Shown: positions 1 to 6,798 of the stretch, piece after piece | How the letters are laid out: each line of letters begins with the position of its first letter | Numbering within the stretch: the stretch's first letter is position 1 | Assembly: GCA_018903185.1 (NCBI GenBank) | Contig: JAHIQV010000460.1 | Span: 1-10,281, forward strand | Reading direction: 5' to 3' | DNA from: Gammaproteobacteria bacterium | Lineage (GTDB): Bacteria; Pseudomonadota; Gammaproteobacteria; Burkholderiales; Burkholderiaceae_C | DNA length: 10,281 nt | Notes under the pieces: generated by a model | What the model was told of the DNA's origin: nothing | Databases searched by the model: none | The model's input: only the letters and a program-made list of their open reading frames with translations | Position numbers and translations under genes: made by a program

Positions 1-1
1 C

Positions 2-247
2 ACCAAGGCCGACCGCATGGACCTGGCCGACAAGGAAAGCGCCGAAATGAAGGTGCTGCAGGCCTACCTGCCGGCGCGCATGTCGGCCGACGAGGTCGCC
101 GCCGAGGTCAAGGCCATCGTGGCCGAACTGGGCGCCACCGGCCCCGGCGACATGGGCAAGGTCATGGGCGCGGTCAAGACCCGCCTGGCCGGCAAGGCAG
201 ACATGGGCCAGGTCTCGGCCGCCGTGAAGGCAGCGCTGGCTGGTTGA
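2..247 (+). CDS. GatB/YqeY domain-containing protein, C-terminal part (5' end outside window)
   Basis: This is the last 81 codons of a YqeY-type protein; the frame is open to the left edge, so the Met at base 17 is internal rather than the start. The visible part matches the C-terminal helical domain of the family, which resembles the tRNA-binding tail of the GatB amidotransferase subunit. It contains a hallmark LQAYLPARMS stretch, then a Gly-rich GPGDMGKVMGAVK segment, then LAGKADMGQVSAAVKAAL just before the stop. YqeY proteins are about 150 residues and soluble. Their role is poorly defined; a tRNA-linked function is inferred only from the similarity to GatB. The gene converges on pmbA, with a 129-bp spacer that carries a two-hairpin repeat. 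Family assignment is firm; function is not. Confidence 0.85.
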   Translation, partial: TKADRMDLADKESAEMKVLQAYLPARMSADEVAAEVKAIVAELGATGPGDMGKVMGAVKTRLAGKADMGQVSAAVKAALAG

Positions 248-296
248 ATCTTTCCCAGCTCAGCGCAGGCATGCGAGGTGCGCCCCTCCCGGAGCG

Positions 297-369
297 CGGC
301 GGAGCCGGCTTCGCCGGGCCGCATCGCGCTGCCCCCTTTGAGGGGGTCACGCGCAGCGCGGCGGGGGTG
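297..369 (-). repeat. Two-hairpin intergenic repeat, copy A
   Basis: This copy is read on the minus strand and sits between the converging YqeY-domain gene and pmbA. It has a C-tract/G-tract stem (332-337 with 341-346, loop of 3) and a second stem CCGGC/GCCGG (305-309 with 313-317, loop of 3). On the minus strand it aligns with the copies near 3157-3235 and 5471-5545: a CACCCCC start, a GC-rich block, the C/G hairpin, then GGCCCGGCGAAGCCGG. Because it lies between converging genes it could help end transcription from both sides, but no T-tract follows. Confidence 0.7.
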
Positions 370-376
370 GGCCTAG

Positions 377-1813
377 CTAGCTCCCCGCCACCTTCATGCG
401 GTTCACAAGGATCGAGCCCACGGTCTTGGCACCGTAGTTGTAGGCGTCGGCGCCCACGGCCTCGATCCCCTGGAACATGTCCTTCAGGTTGCCGGCGATG
501 GTGATCTCGTGCACCGGGTAGGCGATTTCGCCGTTTTCCACCCAGTAGCCGGAGGCGCCACGCGAATAGTCCCCGGTCACGTAGTTCACGCCCTGCCCCA
601 TCAGCTCGGTGACAAACAGGCCGCGGCCCAGCTTCTTGATCATGGCCTTGAGGTCGTCGCCGGGCTGGGTCAGGCGGCTGGTGAGCACGAGGTTGTGCGA
701 GCCGCCGGCGTTGCCGGTGGTGCGCATGCCGAGCTTGCGCGCCGAGTAGGTGGAGAGAAAGTAGCCCAGCACCTTGCCGGCGCTGAGCACCTTGCGTTTC
801 TGCGTGCGCACACCTTCGTCGTCAAACGGGGCGCTGCCCTTGCCGTTGATGACGTGCGGGTCTTCGACGATGTCGAGGTGTTTGGCCATCACGCGCTTGC
901 CCAGGCTGTCGGCCAGGAAGGTGGTCTTGCGGTAGAGCGCGCCGCCGCTGGTGGCCTGCACATAGCCACCCAGCAAGCCGGCGGCCAGCGGTGACTCGAA
1001 CAGCACCGGGCATTCGGTGGTGGCGATCTTGCGGCCGTTCAGCCGCGCCAGCGTGCGCTCGGCGGCGTAGCGGCCCACAGCCTGCGGGCTGGCGAGGTCT
1101 TCGGGTGCGCGCATCGAGCTGTACCAATGGTCGCGCTGCATGTTGGCGCCCTTGCCCGCGATGGGTGCCACCGACAGGCTGTGGCGCGAGCTGGCGTAAC
1201 CCCCGCTGAAAATGCCGGGCTTGCCGCGTTCGCCGCCGCGCATGTGGGCGGTGAAAAAGTGCGACTGCTGGGCCGACACGCCCGCGCCTTCACTGTTGCT
1301 GATCTTCTTGCTGGTGGCGAAGGCCGCGGCCTCGCATTCGAGCGCGATGCGCAGCGCTTCCTCGGAATTGATCGCCCAGGGGTGGAACAGGTCCAGGTCG
1401 GGGTAGCTGTCGGCCACGTCGGCCGGATCGGGCAGGCCGGCCACCGGATCTTCGGCGGTGAAGCGGGCGATGTCGTAGGCCGCCTGCACCGTCTGGCGGA
1501 TGGCGTCGGGTGAAAAATCGGAGGTGGACGCGTTGCCGCGCTTCTGCCCCAGGTAGACGGTCACGCCAAGCGACTTGTCGCGGTTGCGCTCCACGTTTTC
1601 CAGCTCGCCCTTGCGCACGCTCACGCTCAAGCCCGCCCCTTCGGACACCTCGGCGCCCGCGTCAGAGGCACCCAGCTTTTTGGCGTGCCCAAGCGCCATG
1701 TCGACCAGTTCCTCGAACTGGCTCCGGGCGTACTGGAAGCCCGCGAGCGGCTGGCTGGCACTGGCGGCGGAAGAAGAAAGGGCTTGGGACGGGGTGTTGG
1801 GGGCTTTTTTCAT
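377..1813 (-). CDS. pmbA: PmbA/TldE, subunit of the TldD/TldE metalloprotease
   Basis: The product is a 478-residue protein of the TldD/PmbA (U62) family. In E. coli, TldD and TldE form a heterodimeric cytoplasmic protease that trims unfolded peptides, matures microcin B17 and degrades the CcdA antitoxin. This is the TldE-type subunit: there is no zinc-binding HExxxH motif, which belongs to TldD. Recognisable segments are VRKGELENVERNRDKSLGV (about 67-85), CPVLFESPLAAGLLGGYVQA (268-287), GMRTTGNAGGSHN (362-374) and the C-terminal GDYSRGASGYWVENGEI (414-430). The start at 1813 gives MKKAPNTPSQ and about 25 more residues than the 450-residue E. coli protein. The same frame stays open to 3229, but that stretch is antisense to yjgA and mog. 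tldD is not in the window. The gene is divergent from yjgA across 72 bp. Confidence 0.95.
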   Translation of the reverse strand: MKKAPNTPSQALSSSAASASQPLAGFQYARSQFEELVDMALGHAKKLGASDAGAEVSEGAGLSVSVRKGELENVERNRDKSLGVTVYLGQKRGNASTSDFSPDAIRQTVQAAYDIARFTAEDPVAGLPDPADVADSYPDLDLFHPWAINSEEALRIALECEAAAFATSKKISNSEGAGVSAQQSHFFTAHMRGGERGKPGIFSGGYASSRHSLSVAPIAGKGANMQRDHWYSSMRAPEDLASPQAVGRYAAERTLARLNGRKIATTECPVLFESPLAAGLLGGYVQATSGGALYRKTTFLADSLGKRVMAKHLDIVEDPHVINGKGSAPFDDEGVRTQKRKVLSAGKVLGYFLSTYSARKLGMRTTGNAGGSHNLVLTSRLTQPGDDLKAMIKKLGRGLFVTELMGQGVNYVTGDYSRGASGYWVENGEIAYPVHEITIAGNLKDMFQGIEAVGADAYNYGAKTVGSILVNRMKVAGS

Positions 1814-1822
1814 GTCGACGGC

Positions 1823-1828
1823 TATGAT
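1823..1828 (+). promoter_or_regulatory. Candidate -10 box for yjgA-mog
   Basis: TATGAT matches the sigma-70 -10 consensus at five of six positions and lies 58 bases before the yjgA start, in the only spacer shared by the divergent pmbA and yjgA. No good -35 box is seen at 17 bp; the best candidate, TTGGGG at 1797-1802, lies inside the pmbA 5' end and leaves a 20-bp spacer. The opposite strand reads TATCAT at 1829-1824, so a pmbA promoter here is also possible. The assignment is by position and is weak. Confidence 0.3.
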
Positions 1829-1885
1829 ACTTGCCGCCCCCTCTGGCTGCTGCAGGCCCTGCACAAGCCCATTTGAAGAAACCCG

Positions 1886-2545
1886 ATGTCCCGCAAACCC
1901 ACCAAAGGCTATTTCGTCCGTGGCCAGTTCGTTGCCGAGGGCAGCGAACTCGACCTGGAGCTCAAACGCGAGCTCAAGGGTTCGGTCGACATGAGCAAGA
2001 CCGACCTGAAAAAAGAGAGCGACCGCCTCCAGTTGCTCGGCGAAAACCTGCTCACGCTCAACGCCGGCCTGATGACGCGCCTGATCGAAAACAACGGTCT
2101 GCCCGAGAAGCTGGTGGATGCCGTGGCCGATGCCAAACGCATCACCAACTTCGAAGGCCGGCGCCGCCAGATGCAGTTCATCGGCAAGCTCATGCGCAAG
2201 CTCGACGAAGCCACCGTGGCCGCCATCGAAGCCGCCATGGAAGAACAGCGCAAGCCTTCGGCCCAGGCCACGCTCGCGCTGCACCAGGCCGAACAGTGGC
2301 GCGACAAGTTGATCGCCGACGACGATGCGCTCACGCGCTGGCTGGAGCAAGACCCGCAGGCCGACGTGCAGCACCTGCGCGCCCTGATCCGCCAGGCCCG
2401 CAAGGATGCACAGGCCGTGACCGAGCGCCCGGGCGAAGCTCTGCGCCACGGCAAGGCCTACCGCGAGATTTTCCAGATCGTGCGCACCGCCCTCACCCCC
2501 GCCGACGAATCGGCGGACGGCGCCGACGACACCCAGGAAGACTGA
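1886..2545 (+). CDS. darP: Ribosome biogenesis factor YjgA/DarP (DUF615)
   Basis: The product is a 219-residue, highly charged, helix-rich cytoplasmic protein of the YjgA family. The E. coli member, DarP, binds late 50S precursors and promotes maturation of the peptidyl-transferase region; it has 183 residues, so this one has extra sequence at both ends. Family hallmarks are the N-terminal RKPTKGYFVRGQ, the SKTDLKKESDRLQLLGENLL region (36-55), LPEKLVDAVADAKRITN and the basic FEGRRRQMQFIGKLMRKLDE segment. The acidic end (DESADGADDTQED) resembles related proteins. The start follows a weak GAAGAAA. mog follows three bases later, so the two genes are probably co-transcribed although their functions are unrelated. 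Confidence 0.93.
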   Translation: MSRKPTKGYFVRGQFVAEGSELDLELKRELKGSVDMSKTDLKKESDRLQLLGENLLTLNAGLMTRLIENNGLPEKLVDAVADAKRITNFEGRRRQMQFIGKLMRKLDEATVAAIEAAMEEQRKPSAQATLALHQAEQWRDKLIADDDALTRWLEQDPQADVQHLRALIRQARKDAQAVTERPGEALRHGKAYREIFQIVRTALTPADESADGADDTQED

Positions 2546-2548
2546 TCC

Positions 2549-3133
2549 ATGAGCCACAACCTCAACCACGATCCGGTGCGCATCGGCATCGTTTCCATCA
2601 GCGACCGCGCCAGCAGCGGCGTGTACGAAGACAAGGGCTTGCCCGCGCTGCAGGACTGGCTCACGCGCGCCTTGAAAAACCCGATCACTTTCGAGCCACG
2701 CCTGATCCCCGACGTACAGGCCACCATCAGCGCGACGCTGATCGAACTGGTGGACGCCGGCTGCGCGCTCGTGCTCACCACCGGCGGCACCGGCCCTGCG
2801 AAACGCGACGTGACGCCCGAAGCCACGCTGGCTGTGGCGCACAAGGAAATGCCCGGTTTTGGCGAACAGATGCGCCAGATCAGCCTGGCCTTCGTGCCCA
2901 CCGCCATCCTGTCGCGCCAGGTCGCCGTGATCCGCGACAAGAGCCTGATCATCAACCTGCCGGGTCAGCCCAAGGCGATTGCTGAAACACTCGAAGGCCT
3001 GAAGAACGCCGACGGCACGCCCAAGGTCAACGGCATCTTCACCGCCGTGCCCTACTGCATCGACCTGATCGAAGGGCCTTACCTGGAAACCAACGACGAG
3101 GTCATCAAGGCCTGGCGGCCAAAACAGAAGTAA
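2549..3133 (+). CDS. mog: Molybdopterin adenylyltransferase Mog
   Basis: The product is a 194-residue MogA protein. It adenylates molybdopterin using ATP so that MoeA can insert molybdate, completing the molybdenum cofactor in the cytoplasm. The match to E. coli Mog is strong along most of its length: IGIVSISDRASSGVYEDKG near the N-terminus, the TTGGTGP nucleotide/pterin loop at 78-84 followed by RDVTPEAT (86-93, with the conserved Asp at 87), then EMPGFGEQMRQISL, LSRQVAVIR, INLPGQPKAI and VPYCIDLIEGPY. All core motifs look intact. An AGGAAG Shine-Dalgarno lies at 2535-2540 inside the end of yjgA, eight bases before the ATG. A two-hairpin repeat follows the stop and may act as the transcript end. 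Confidence 0.96.
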   Translation: MSHNLNHDPVRIGIVSISDRASSGVYEDKGLPALQDWLTRALKNPITFEPRLIPDVQATISATLIELVDAGCALVLTTGGTGPAKRDVTPEATLAVAHKEMPGFGEQMRQISLAFVPTAILSRQVAVIRDKSLIINLPGQPKAIAETLEGLKNADGTPKVNGIFTAVPYCIDLIEGPYLETNDEVIKAWRPKQK

Positions 3134-3156
3134 TCCCCTGCGCCGCAGCCTTTGAA

Positions 3157-3235
3157 CACCCCCTGCGCCGCTTCGCGTCTTCCCCCCGGCGGGGGGACGC
3201 ACCTGGTGGCCCGGCGAAGCCGGTTCCACGGGTGC
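3157..3235 (+). repeat. Two-hairpin intergenic repeat, copy B
   Basis: The element lies between mog and slyD. It holds a perfect CCCCCC/GGGGGG stem (3182-3187 with 3191-3196, loop GGC) and a CCGGC-GAA-GCCGG stem (3211-3223). The 15-mer GCGCCGCTTCGCGTC at 3165-3179 recurs exactly at 5479-5493. Just upstream, CCCCTGCGCCGC occurs twice (3135-3146 and 3160-3171), as if the left end were partly duplicated. It ends about 32 bases before the slyD ATG, so it lies in the leader of any mog-slyD read-through transcript. Confidence 0.75.
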
Positions 3236-3267
3236 CCACGAAAAGGCATTTCACTCCGAGACCCCTC

Positions 3268-3744
3268 ATGAAAATCACCAAAGACACCGTCGTCACCATC
3301 ACCTTCCGCGCCACCGATGCACAAGGCAAGTTGCTGGAAGACGGCAAGGAGCCGCGCGCCTATTTGCACGGCGGCTACAACAACACGTTGCCCGGCATCG
3401 AGAAAGCGCTGGAAGGCCAGGACATCGGCTTCTCGGCGCAACTGGTGCTCCCGCCTGAGGACGCCTTTGGTGTGCGTGATGAAAGCCTGGTCACCACGAT
3501 TCCCAAGAGCGAATTCCCGCCCGGCGTGAAGGTCGGCGGGCAGCTGCAGGGGCATGATGATCAGGGCAGCCAGCAGGTGTTCACGGTCATGAAGATCAAG
3601 GGCGACACCGTGCACCTGGACGGCAACCACCCGCTGGCCGGGCAGACGCTGCGCTTCGCGGTCAAGGTGGTGGATGTGCAGCCGGCTTCAGCCGAGGAGG
3701 TCGCCCACGGCCATGCTCATGGTGCCCACGGGCATCACCACTGA
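3268..3744 (+). CDS. slyD: SlyD-type FKBP peptidyl-prolyl cis-trans isomerase with His-rich tail
   Basis: The product is a 158-residue cytoplasmic isomerase and chaperone. The split FKBP domain comes first: TVVTITFRATDAQGKLLEDG, then LHGGYNNTLPGIEKALEGQDIG, which is typical of SlyD. An insert-in-flap chaperone segment follows (about 75-125: PPEDAFGVRDESL...), then the domain closes with GNHPLAGQTLRFAVKVVDV. The tail has seven histidines in its last 13 residues and fits nickel or other divalent metal binding. It is much shorter than the E. coli SlyD tail and has no cysteines, so metal capacity is probably lower. The frame extends upstream to 3232, but the ATG at 3268 gives the family-typical MKITKDTVV start. 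The upstream sequence has only a weak purine run, CGAGA. SlyD supplies nickel for hydrogenase in E. coli; no hydrogenase gene is in view. Confidence 0.93.
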   Translation: MKITKDTVVTITFRATDAQGKLLEDGKEPRAYLHGGYNNTLPGIEKALEGQDIGFSAQLVLPPEDAFGVRDESLVTTIPKSEFPPGVKVGGQLQGHDDQGSQQVFTVMKIKGDTVHLDGNHPLAGQTLRFAVKVVDVQPASAEEVAHGHAHGAHGHHH

Positions 3745-3792
3745 CCCACCCTCGCACCAGCCGAAGGACCTTCGCGCGCCCAAGCGCAACCC

Positions 3793-3900
3793 GTGACCCG
3801 GCGCACCGGGTGGCTGACGCAGCGAAGTCAAGGAGGAGGACCGGGCGCAGCCCGGTCCGGGGGACATGAGCGAAGTCGGCCGCCCGGCGCTCCGGGTCAC
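3793..3900. repeat. Nested inverted repeat between slyD and cysE
   Basis: The outer arms, 3793-3818 and 3875-3900, are inverted repeats of 26 bases with four mismatches, two of which would be G-U pairs in the plus-strand RNA. Inside is a perfect 8-bp hairpin, GGACCGGG/CCCGGTCC (3838-3845 with 3851-3858, loop CGCAG). The 9-mer AGCGAAGTC flanks it as a direct repeat at 3821-3829 and 3869-3877. It fills most of the spacer between the convergent slyD and cysE and could end transcription from both sides, although no T-tract follows. Its composite build also fits a dispersed mobile-type element. Confidence 0.7.
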
Positions 3901-3929
3901 AAGCCAACCAGGCAAAAGCGAGAGGAAGC

Positions 3930-4703
3930 TTACTTCCCGACCAACTGGTTGAGCTTTTCGGCTTCGAAATGCTCTTCCTTCGCGGCGTCGGGCGGTACGC
4001 AGTCGTCACCGCGATGCTCGCAAGCCAGTTGCTCGATGGCCGCCCACAGCAGCGCAATCTGGTGTTCCTGGCTACCGGTCTTGTCGATCAAGCCACGCAT
4101 CGCCTGCGACAGCGGGTCGTCTTCCTGCGTGATGCCATAGGCCTGAAACTTCGGGTGCGCTTCGGTCACGTCGGCGCTCTCGCCGGTTTTGCTCGGGATG
4201 ATGCGCGCCGGAATGCCGACCGCCGTGGCGCCCGCAGGCACCGGCTTGATCACGACCGCGTTGCTGCCGATCTTGGCGCCGTCGCCCACTTCGAAACCGC
4301 CCAGCACCTTGGCGCCCGCGCTCACCACCACGTCCTTGCCCAGCGTCGGGTGTCGCTTGGCACCTTTGTAGAGCGAGGTGCCGCCGAGCGTCACGCCCTG
4401 GTAGATCGTGCAGCCGTCACCGATTTCGGCCGTCTCGCCGACCACCGTGCCCATGGCGTGGTCGAAGAACACCCGGTCGCCGATCTTCGCGCCCGGGTGG
4501 ATCTCGATGCCGGTCAGCCAGCGCGCGATGTGCGAGGTGAAACGCCCCAGCCACTTGAAACCGTGCGTCCAGCACCAGTGCGCCGGGCGGTGCAGCCAGA
4601 CGGCGTGCAGGCCGGGGTAGCAGGTGATGACCTCCCAGGTGCTGCGCGCCGCGGGGTCGCGATCAAGGATGCACTGGATGTCGGAGCGGAGTCGGGCAAA
4701 CAT
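3930..4703 (-). CDS. cysE: Serine O-acetyltransferase CysE
   Basis: The product is a 257-residue left-handed beta-helix acyltransferase that makes O-acetylserine from serine and acetyl-CoA, the carbon precursor of cysteine. The N-terminal helices (1-65: [16 protein letters not shown], then [15 protein letters not shown]) precede hexapeptide-repeat coils (about 66-165). The sequence [11 protein letters not shown] is the short, Bacillus-type form. His82 in FDHAMG corresponds to the catalytic histidine; Glu67 stands where E. coli has Asp143, as is usual in this subgroup. [19 protein letters not shown] and GIPARI complete the acetyl-CoA site. After the helix comes a roughly 85-residue tail without recognisable motifs. 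The gene starts nine bases after the trmJ stop, so the two are likely co-transcribed. Feedback inhibition by cysteine is known for the family but is not visible here. Confidence 0.95.
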   Translation of the reverse strand: MFARLRSDIQCILDRDPAARSTWEVITCYPGLHAVWLHRPAHWCWTHGFKWLGRFTSHIARWLTGIEIHPGAKIGDRVFFDHAMGTVVGETAEIGDGCTIYQGVTLGGTSLYKGAKRHPTLGKDVVVSAGAKVLGGFEVGDGAKIGSNAVVIKPVPAGATAVGIPARIIPSKTGESADVTEAHPKFQAYGITQEDDPLSQAMRGLIDKTGSQEHQIALLWAAIEQLACEHRGDDCVPPDAAKEEHFEAEKLNQLVGK

Positions 4704-4712
4704 GCGCCCAGT

Positions 4713-5465
4713 CTATCGCTTTGCCTGCGCCGCGGTCTGCAGCATGGCCTTGGCCACACCACGCAGGATGTGGATTTCTTCTTCGGTCGGTGCAGCGCGG
4801 TTGAAAAGCTGGTTCAGGCGCGGCATGAGCTTTTTCGGCGCCTCGGGGTCCAGAAAGTCCACCGCCACCAGCGCCTGCTCCAGGTGCTGCAGCATGCCGG
4901 CCAGGGCCTTGGCGTCTGCCAGCGGGCGTTCGGGTGCGCTGGCGGGCGGCAGAGCATAACCACCCAGCGCCTGGCGCCAGTCGTAGGCGATCAACTGCAC
5001 CGCGGCGGCCAGGTTGAGCGAGCCAAACTGTGGATCGGTCGGAATGCTCAGGCAGGTGTGGCAGCGGTACACGTCTTCGTTGCGCATGCCGAAGCGTTCG
5101 GAGCCGAAGAGGAAGGCCACGCCGCCGGGGCGGGTGGACGCAGGGGCTTCGGGTGTGCCCAGCAGCGCGGCAAAGTGTTCGCGCGGGTGCCGCGTGGGCG
5201 GGCCGAAGTCGCGCGGCGTCATGGCCGTGGCGCACAGGTGCTCGATGCCGTCGAGCGCCTCGTCCAGCGTGTCCACGATGCGCGCCTTGGCCAGCACGTC
5301 GTTGGCGCCGCTGGCCCGCTGGATGGTCTCTTCGCGCCGCAAGACGTTGGCCCAGCGCGGTGCCACCAGCACCAGGTCGTCAAAACCCATCACCTTCATG
5401 GCGCGCGCGGTGCCGCCCACGTTGCCGGCGTGGCTGGTCTGGATCAGGATGAATCTCGTCTTCAT
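4713..5465 (-). CDS. trmJ: tRNA (cytidine/uridine-2'-O-)-methyltransferase TrmJ
   Basis: The product is a 250-residue SPOUT-family (TrmH group 1) methyltransferase. TrmJ 2'-O-methylates position 32 of several tRNAs using S-adenosylmethionine. The trefoil-knot motifs are clear: SHAGNVGGTARAMKVMGF (11-28), FLFGSERFGMRNEDVYRC (118-135) and IPTDPQFGSLNLAAAVQLIA (141-160). The C-terminal helical part (about 180-250) is the family's dimer and RNA-binding extension. The start at 5465 gives MKTRFILIQTSHAGN; the frame is open further upstream to 5822, but that part runs through a spacer repeat and antisense to suhB. The gene is upstream of cysE on the same strand and divergent from suhB. trmJ next to suhB is also the arrangement in E. 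coli, which supports both calls. Confidence 0.93.
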   Translation of the reverse strand: MKTRFILIQTSHAGNVGGTARAMKVMGFDDLVLVAPRWANVLRREETIQRASGANDVLAKARIVDTLDEALDGIEHLCATAMTPRDFGPPTRHPREHFAALLGTPEAPASTRPGGVAFLFGSERFGMRNEDVYRCHTCLSIPTDPQFGSLNLAAAVQLIAYDWRQALGGYALPPASAPERPLADAKALAGMLQHLEQALVAVDFLDPEAPKKLMPRLNQLFNRAAPTEEEIHILRGVAKAMLQTAAQAKR

Positions 5466-5470
5466 TTGGA

Positions 5471-5545
5471 ATCCCCCCGCGCCGCTTCGCGTCACCCCCC
5501 CAGGGGGGCCACACCAGCAGCCTGGCAAAGCCAGTTCTGCGGTGT
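5471..5545 (+). repeat. Two-hairpin intergenic repeat, copy C
   Basis: This copy starts six bases upstream of the trmJ ATG, in the divergent trmJ-suhB spacer. It shares GCGCCGCTTCGCGTC (5479-5493) with the mog-slyD copy. The first stem is C7/G6 (5495-5501 with 5503-5508). The second is CTGGC-AAA-GCCAG (5522-5534), where the other copies have CCGGC and GCCGG; the matched change keeps the pairing. Its position rules out a simple terminator role for the whole family. The trmJ promoter must lie within it or beyond it. Confidence 0.75.
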
Positions 5546-5595
5546 GTGCTGGGTGGGGCACTTGCTCCGGTGAGGTGTTTGGTGTGTTGAAACGG

Positions 5596-5601
5596 TAAAA
5601 T
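5596..5601 (+). promoter_or_regulatory. Weak candidate -10 box for suhB
   Basis: TAAAAT is the only AT-rich hexamer resembling a -10 box in the otherwise GC-rich trmJ-suhB spacer, about 100 bases before the suhB ATG. No convincing -35 box lies 16-18 bp upstream. If it is correct, suhB has a leader of roughly 90 bases, in which I see no clear structure. Confidence 0.25.
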
Positions 5602-5700
5602 CCCCAATTGTCGCCGCCCCGCATCGCCTGGGGTCCAGCCATTCCCCGCTCTTCCACTGTCACGCGAGCCGCCCAGCGGCCGCGCAAAGGTACACAACCC

Positions 5701-6636
5701 ATGTCGTCCACACTCCACCCCATGCTCAACGTGGCCATCAAGGCCGCTCGCCTTGCCGGCACCATCATCAACCGCGCCGCGCTGGACGTGGAGTCGGTCC
5801 GGGTCTCGGCCAAGCAGACCAACGATTTCGTGACCGAAGTCGATCACGCGGCCGAAGCCGCGATCATCGACACCCTGCTCACCGCCTACCCCGACCACGC
5901 CATCTGGGCCGAAGAGTCGGGCAAGCGCGAAGGCAAACACGGTGGCGCAGACCATGTCTGGATCATCGACCCGCTGGACGGCACCACCAACTTCATCCAC
6001 GGCTTCCCGGTCTACTGCGTGAGCATCGCGCTCATGGTGGGCAACAAGCTGGAACAGGCCGTCATTTACGACCCGAGCCGCAACGACCTCTTCTGCGCCA
6101 CGCGCGGGCGCGGCGCCTACATGAACGACCGCCGCATCCGCGTCGCCAAGCGCATCGCCATGCGCGAGTGCCTGTTCTCCACCGGCTTCCCGTTCCGCCC
6201 GGGCGATGCCTTCCAGACCTACATGCAGATGCTGGGCGACGTGATGCCCAAGTGCGCTGGCGTGCGCCGCCCCGGCTCGGCCGCGCTCGACCTGGCCTAT
6301 GTGGCTGCGGGCTTCACCGACGGTTTCTTCGAGATGGGTCTGTCGCCCTGGGACGTGGCCGCGGGCGCGCTGCTGGTGACCGAAGCGGGTGGTCTGGTGG
6401 GCAACTTCACCGGTGAGTCCGACTTCCTGGAGCAGAAGGAATGCATGGCCGCCAATCCGAAGATCTATGGCCAGCTGGTCAGCACGATCGGCAAATACAG
6501 CAAGTTCGCCAGCGCGGGCGACAAGGCAGCGGTGCGCCAGTCGCTGGCGGCACCGGCCATGCCCGCCGACAGCGCCCGCCCGCCAGCCAGCGACGATCTC
6601 CCACCGTCGCCATCGGAACCTGCCGCACCGTTCTGA
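5701..6636 (+). CDS. suhB: Inositol monophosphatase family protein SuhB
   Basis: The product is a 311-residue member of the Mg-dependent, lithium-sensitive inositol monophosphatase family. The metal-site motifs are intact: WAEESG (Glu71), [11 protein letters not shown] (Asp90 and Asp93 among residues 88-98) and [17 protein letters not shown] (Asp218). Besides dephosphorylating inositol 1-phosphate in vitro, E. coli SuhB works with Nus factors in rRNA transcription antitermination and 30S assembly. The frame opens at 5608, but the ATG at 5701 gives the family-like [20 protein letters not shown], with an AAAGG ten bases upstream. About 40 extra residues follow the catalytic domain and become Pro/Ala/Ser-rich in the last 30, probably disordered; E. 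coli SuhB has 267 residues. The gene is divergent from trmJ and convergent with tpsB. Confidence 0.94.
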   Translation: MSSTLHPMLNVAIKAARLAGTIINRAALDVESVRVSAKQTNDFVTEVDHAAEAAIIDTLLTAYPDHAIWAEESGKREGKHGGADHVWIIDPLDGTTNFIHGFPVYCVSIALMVGNKLEQAVIYDPSRNDLFCATRGRGAYMNDRRIRVAKRIAMRECLFSTGFPFRPGDAFQTYMQMLGDVMPKCAGVRRPGSAALDLAYVAAGFTDGFFEMGLSPWDVAAGALLVTEAGGLVGNFTGESDFLEQKECMAANPKIYGQLVSTIGKYSKFASAGDKAAVRQSLAAPAMPADSARPPASDDLPPSPSEPAAPF

Positions 6637-6690
6637 AACCTGAAGCTCGAAGGCTCAGACCCCAGGGCAGATCCGGAAAGTACCGGTTGT

Positions 6691-6720
6691 CGGTGTGCAA
6701 GCGGCCACCGCATGCACCCG
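6691..6720. terminator. Hairpin between convergent suhB and tpsB, possible terminator
   Basis: The core is GTGCAAGCGG-CCA-CCGCATGCAC at 6695-6717, with nine of ten pairs. It extends by three more pairs (CGG at 6691-6693 with CCG at 6718-6720) past one bulged T. It lies about 55 bases after the suhB stop and 80 bases beyond the tpsB stop. No T-run follows on either strand, so it is not a textbook intrinsic terminator. A role in ending or protecting both converging transcripts is inferred from position. Confidence 0.4.
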
Positions 6721-6798
6721 GGTCAGGCCCCGGCGCAGGCTGTCAAAGCGCACCTGCAGCGCAATCTTTCCAAAACGCAGGGGCGAAGGCGTGGCGCG

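Noticed and set aside
1816..3229. Continuation of the pmbA frame upstream on the minus strand, giving a 950-residue protein
   Set aside because: This part is antisense to yjgA and mog, both with clear family motifs, and has His/Gly/Val/Ala-rich composition typical of a reverse-frame shadow in high-GC DNA. A family-like PmbA start exists at 1813.
3762..3774. Small hairpin CGAAG-GAC-CTTCG after slyD
   Set aside because: The five-pair stem is short, with no T-tract; the larger inverted repeat just downstream is a better candidate for transcript ending.
3866..3952. 28-codon plus-strand frame (MSEVGRPAL...) downstream of an AAGGAGG
   Set aside because: The AAGGAGG lies about 30 bases upstream behind a hairpin, the frame runs into the 3' end of cysE on the opposite strand, and the peptide has no recognisable feature.
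3969..5573. 534-residue plus-strand frame
   Set aside because: It lies antisense to cysE and trmJ, both strongly supported, and has no recognisable domain; long antisense frames are expected at this GC content.
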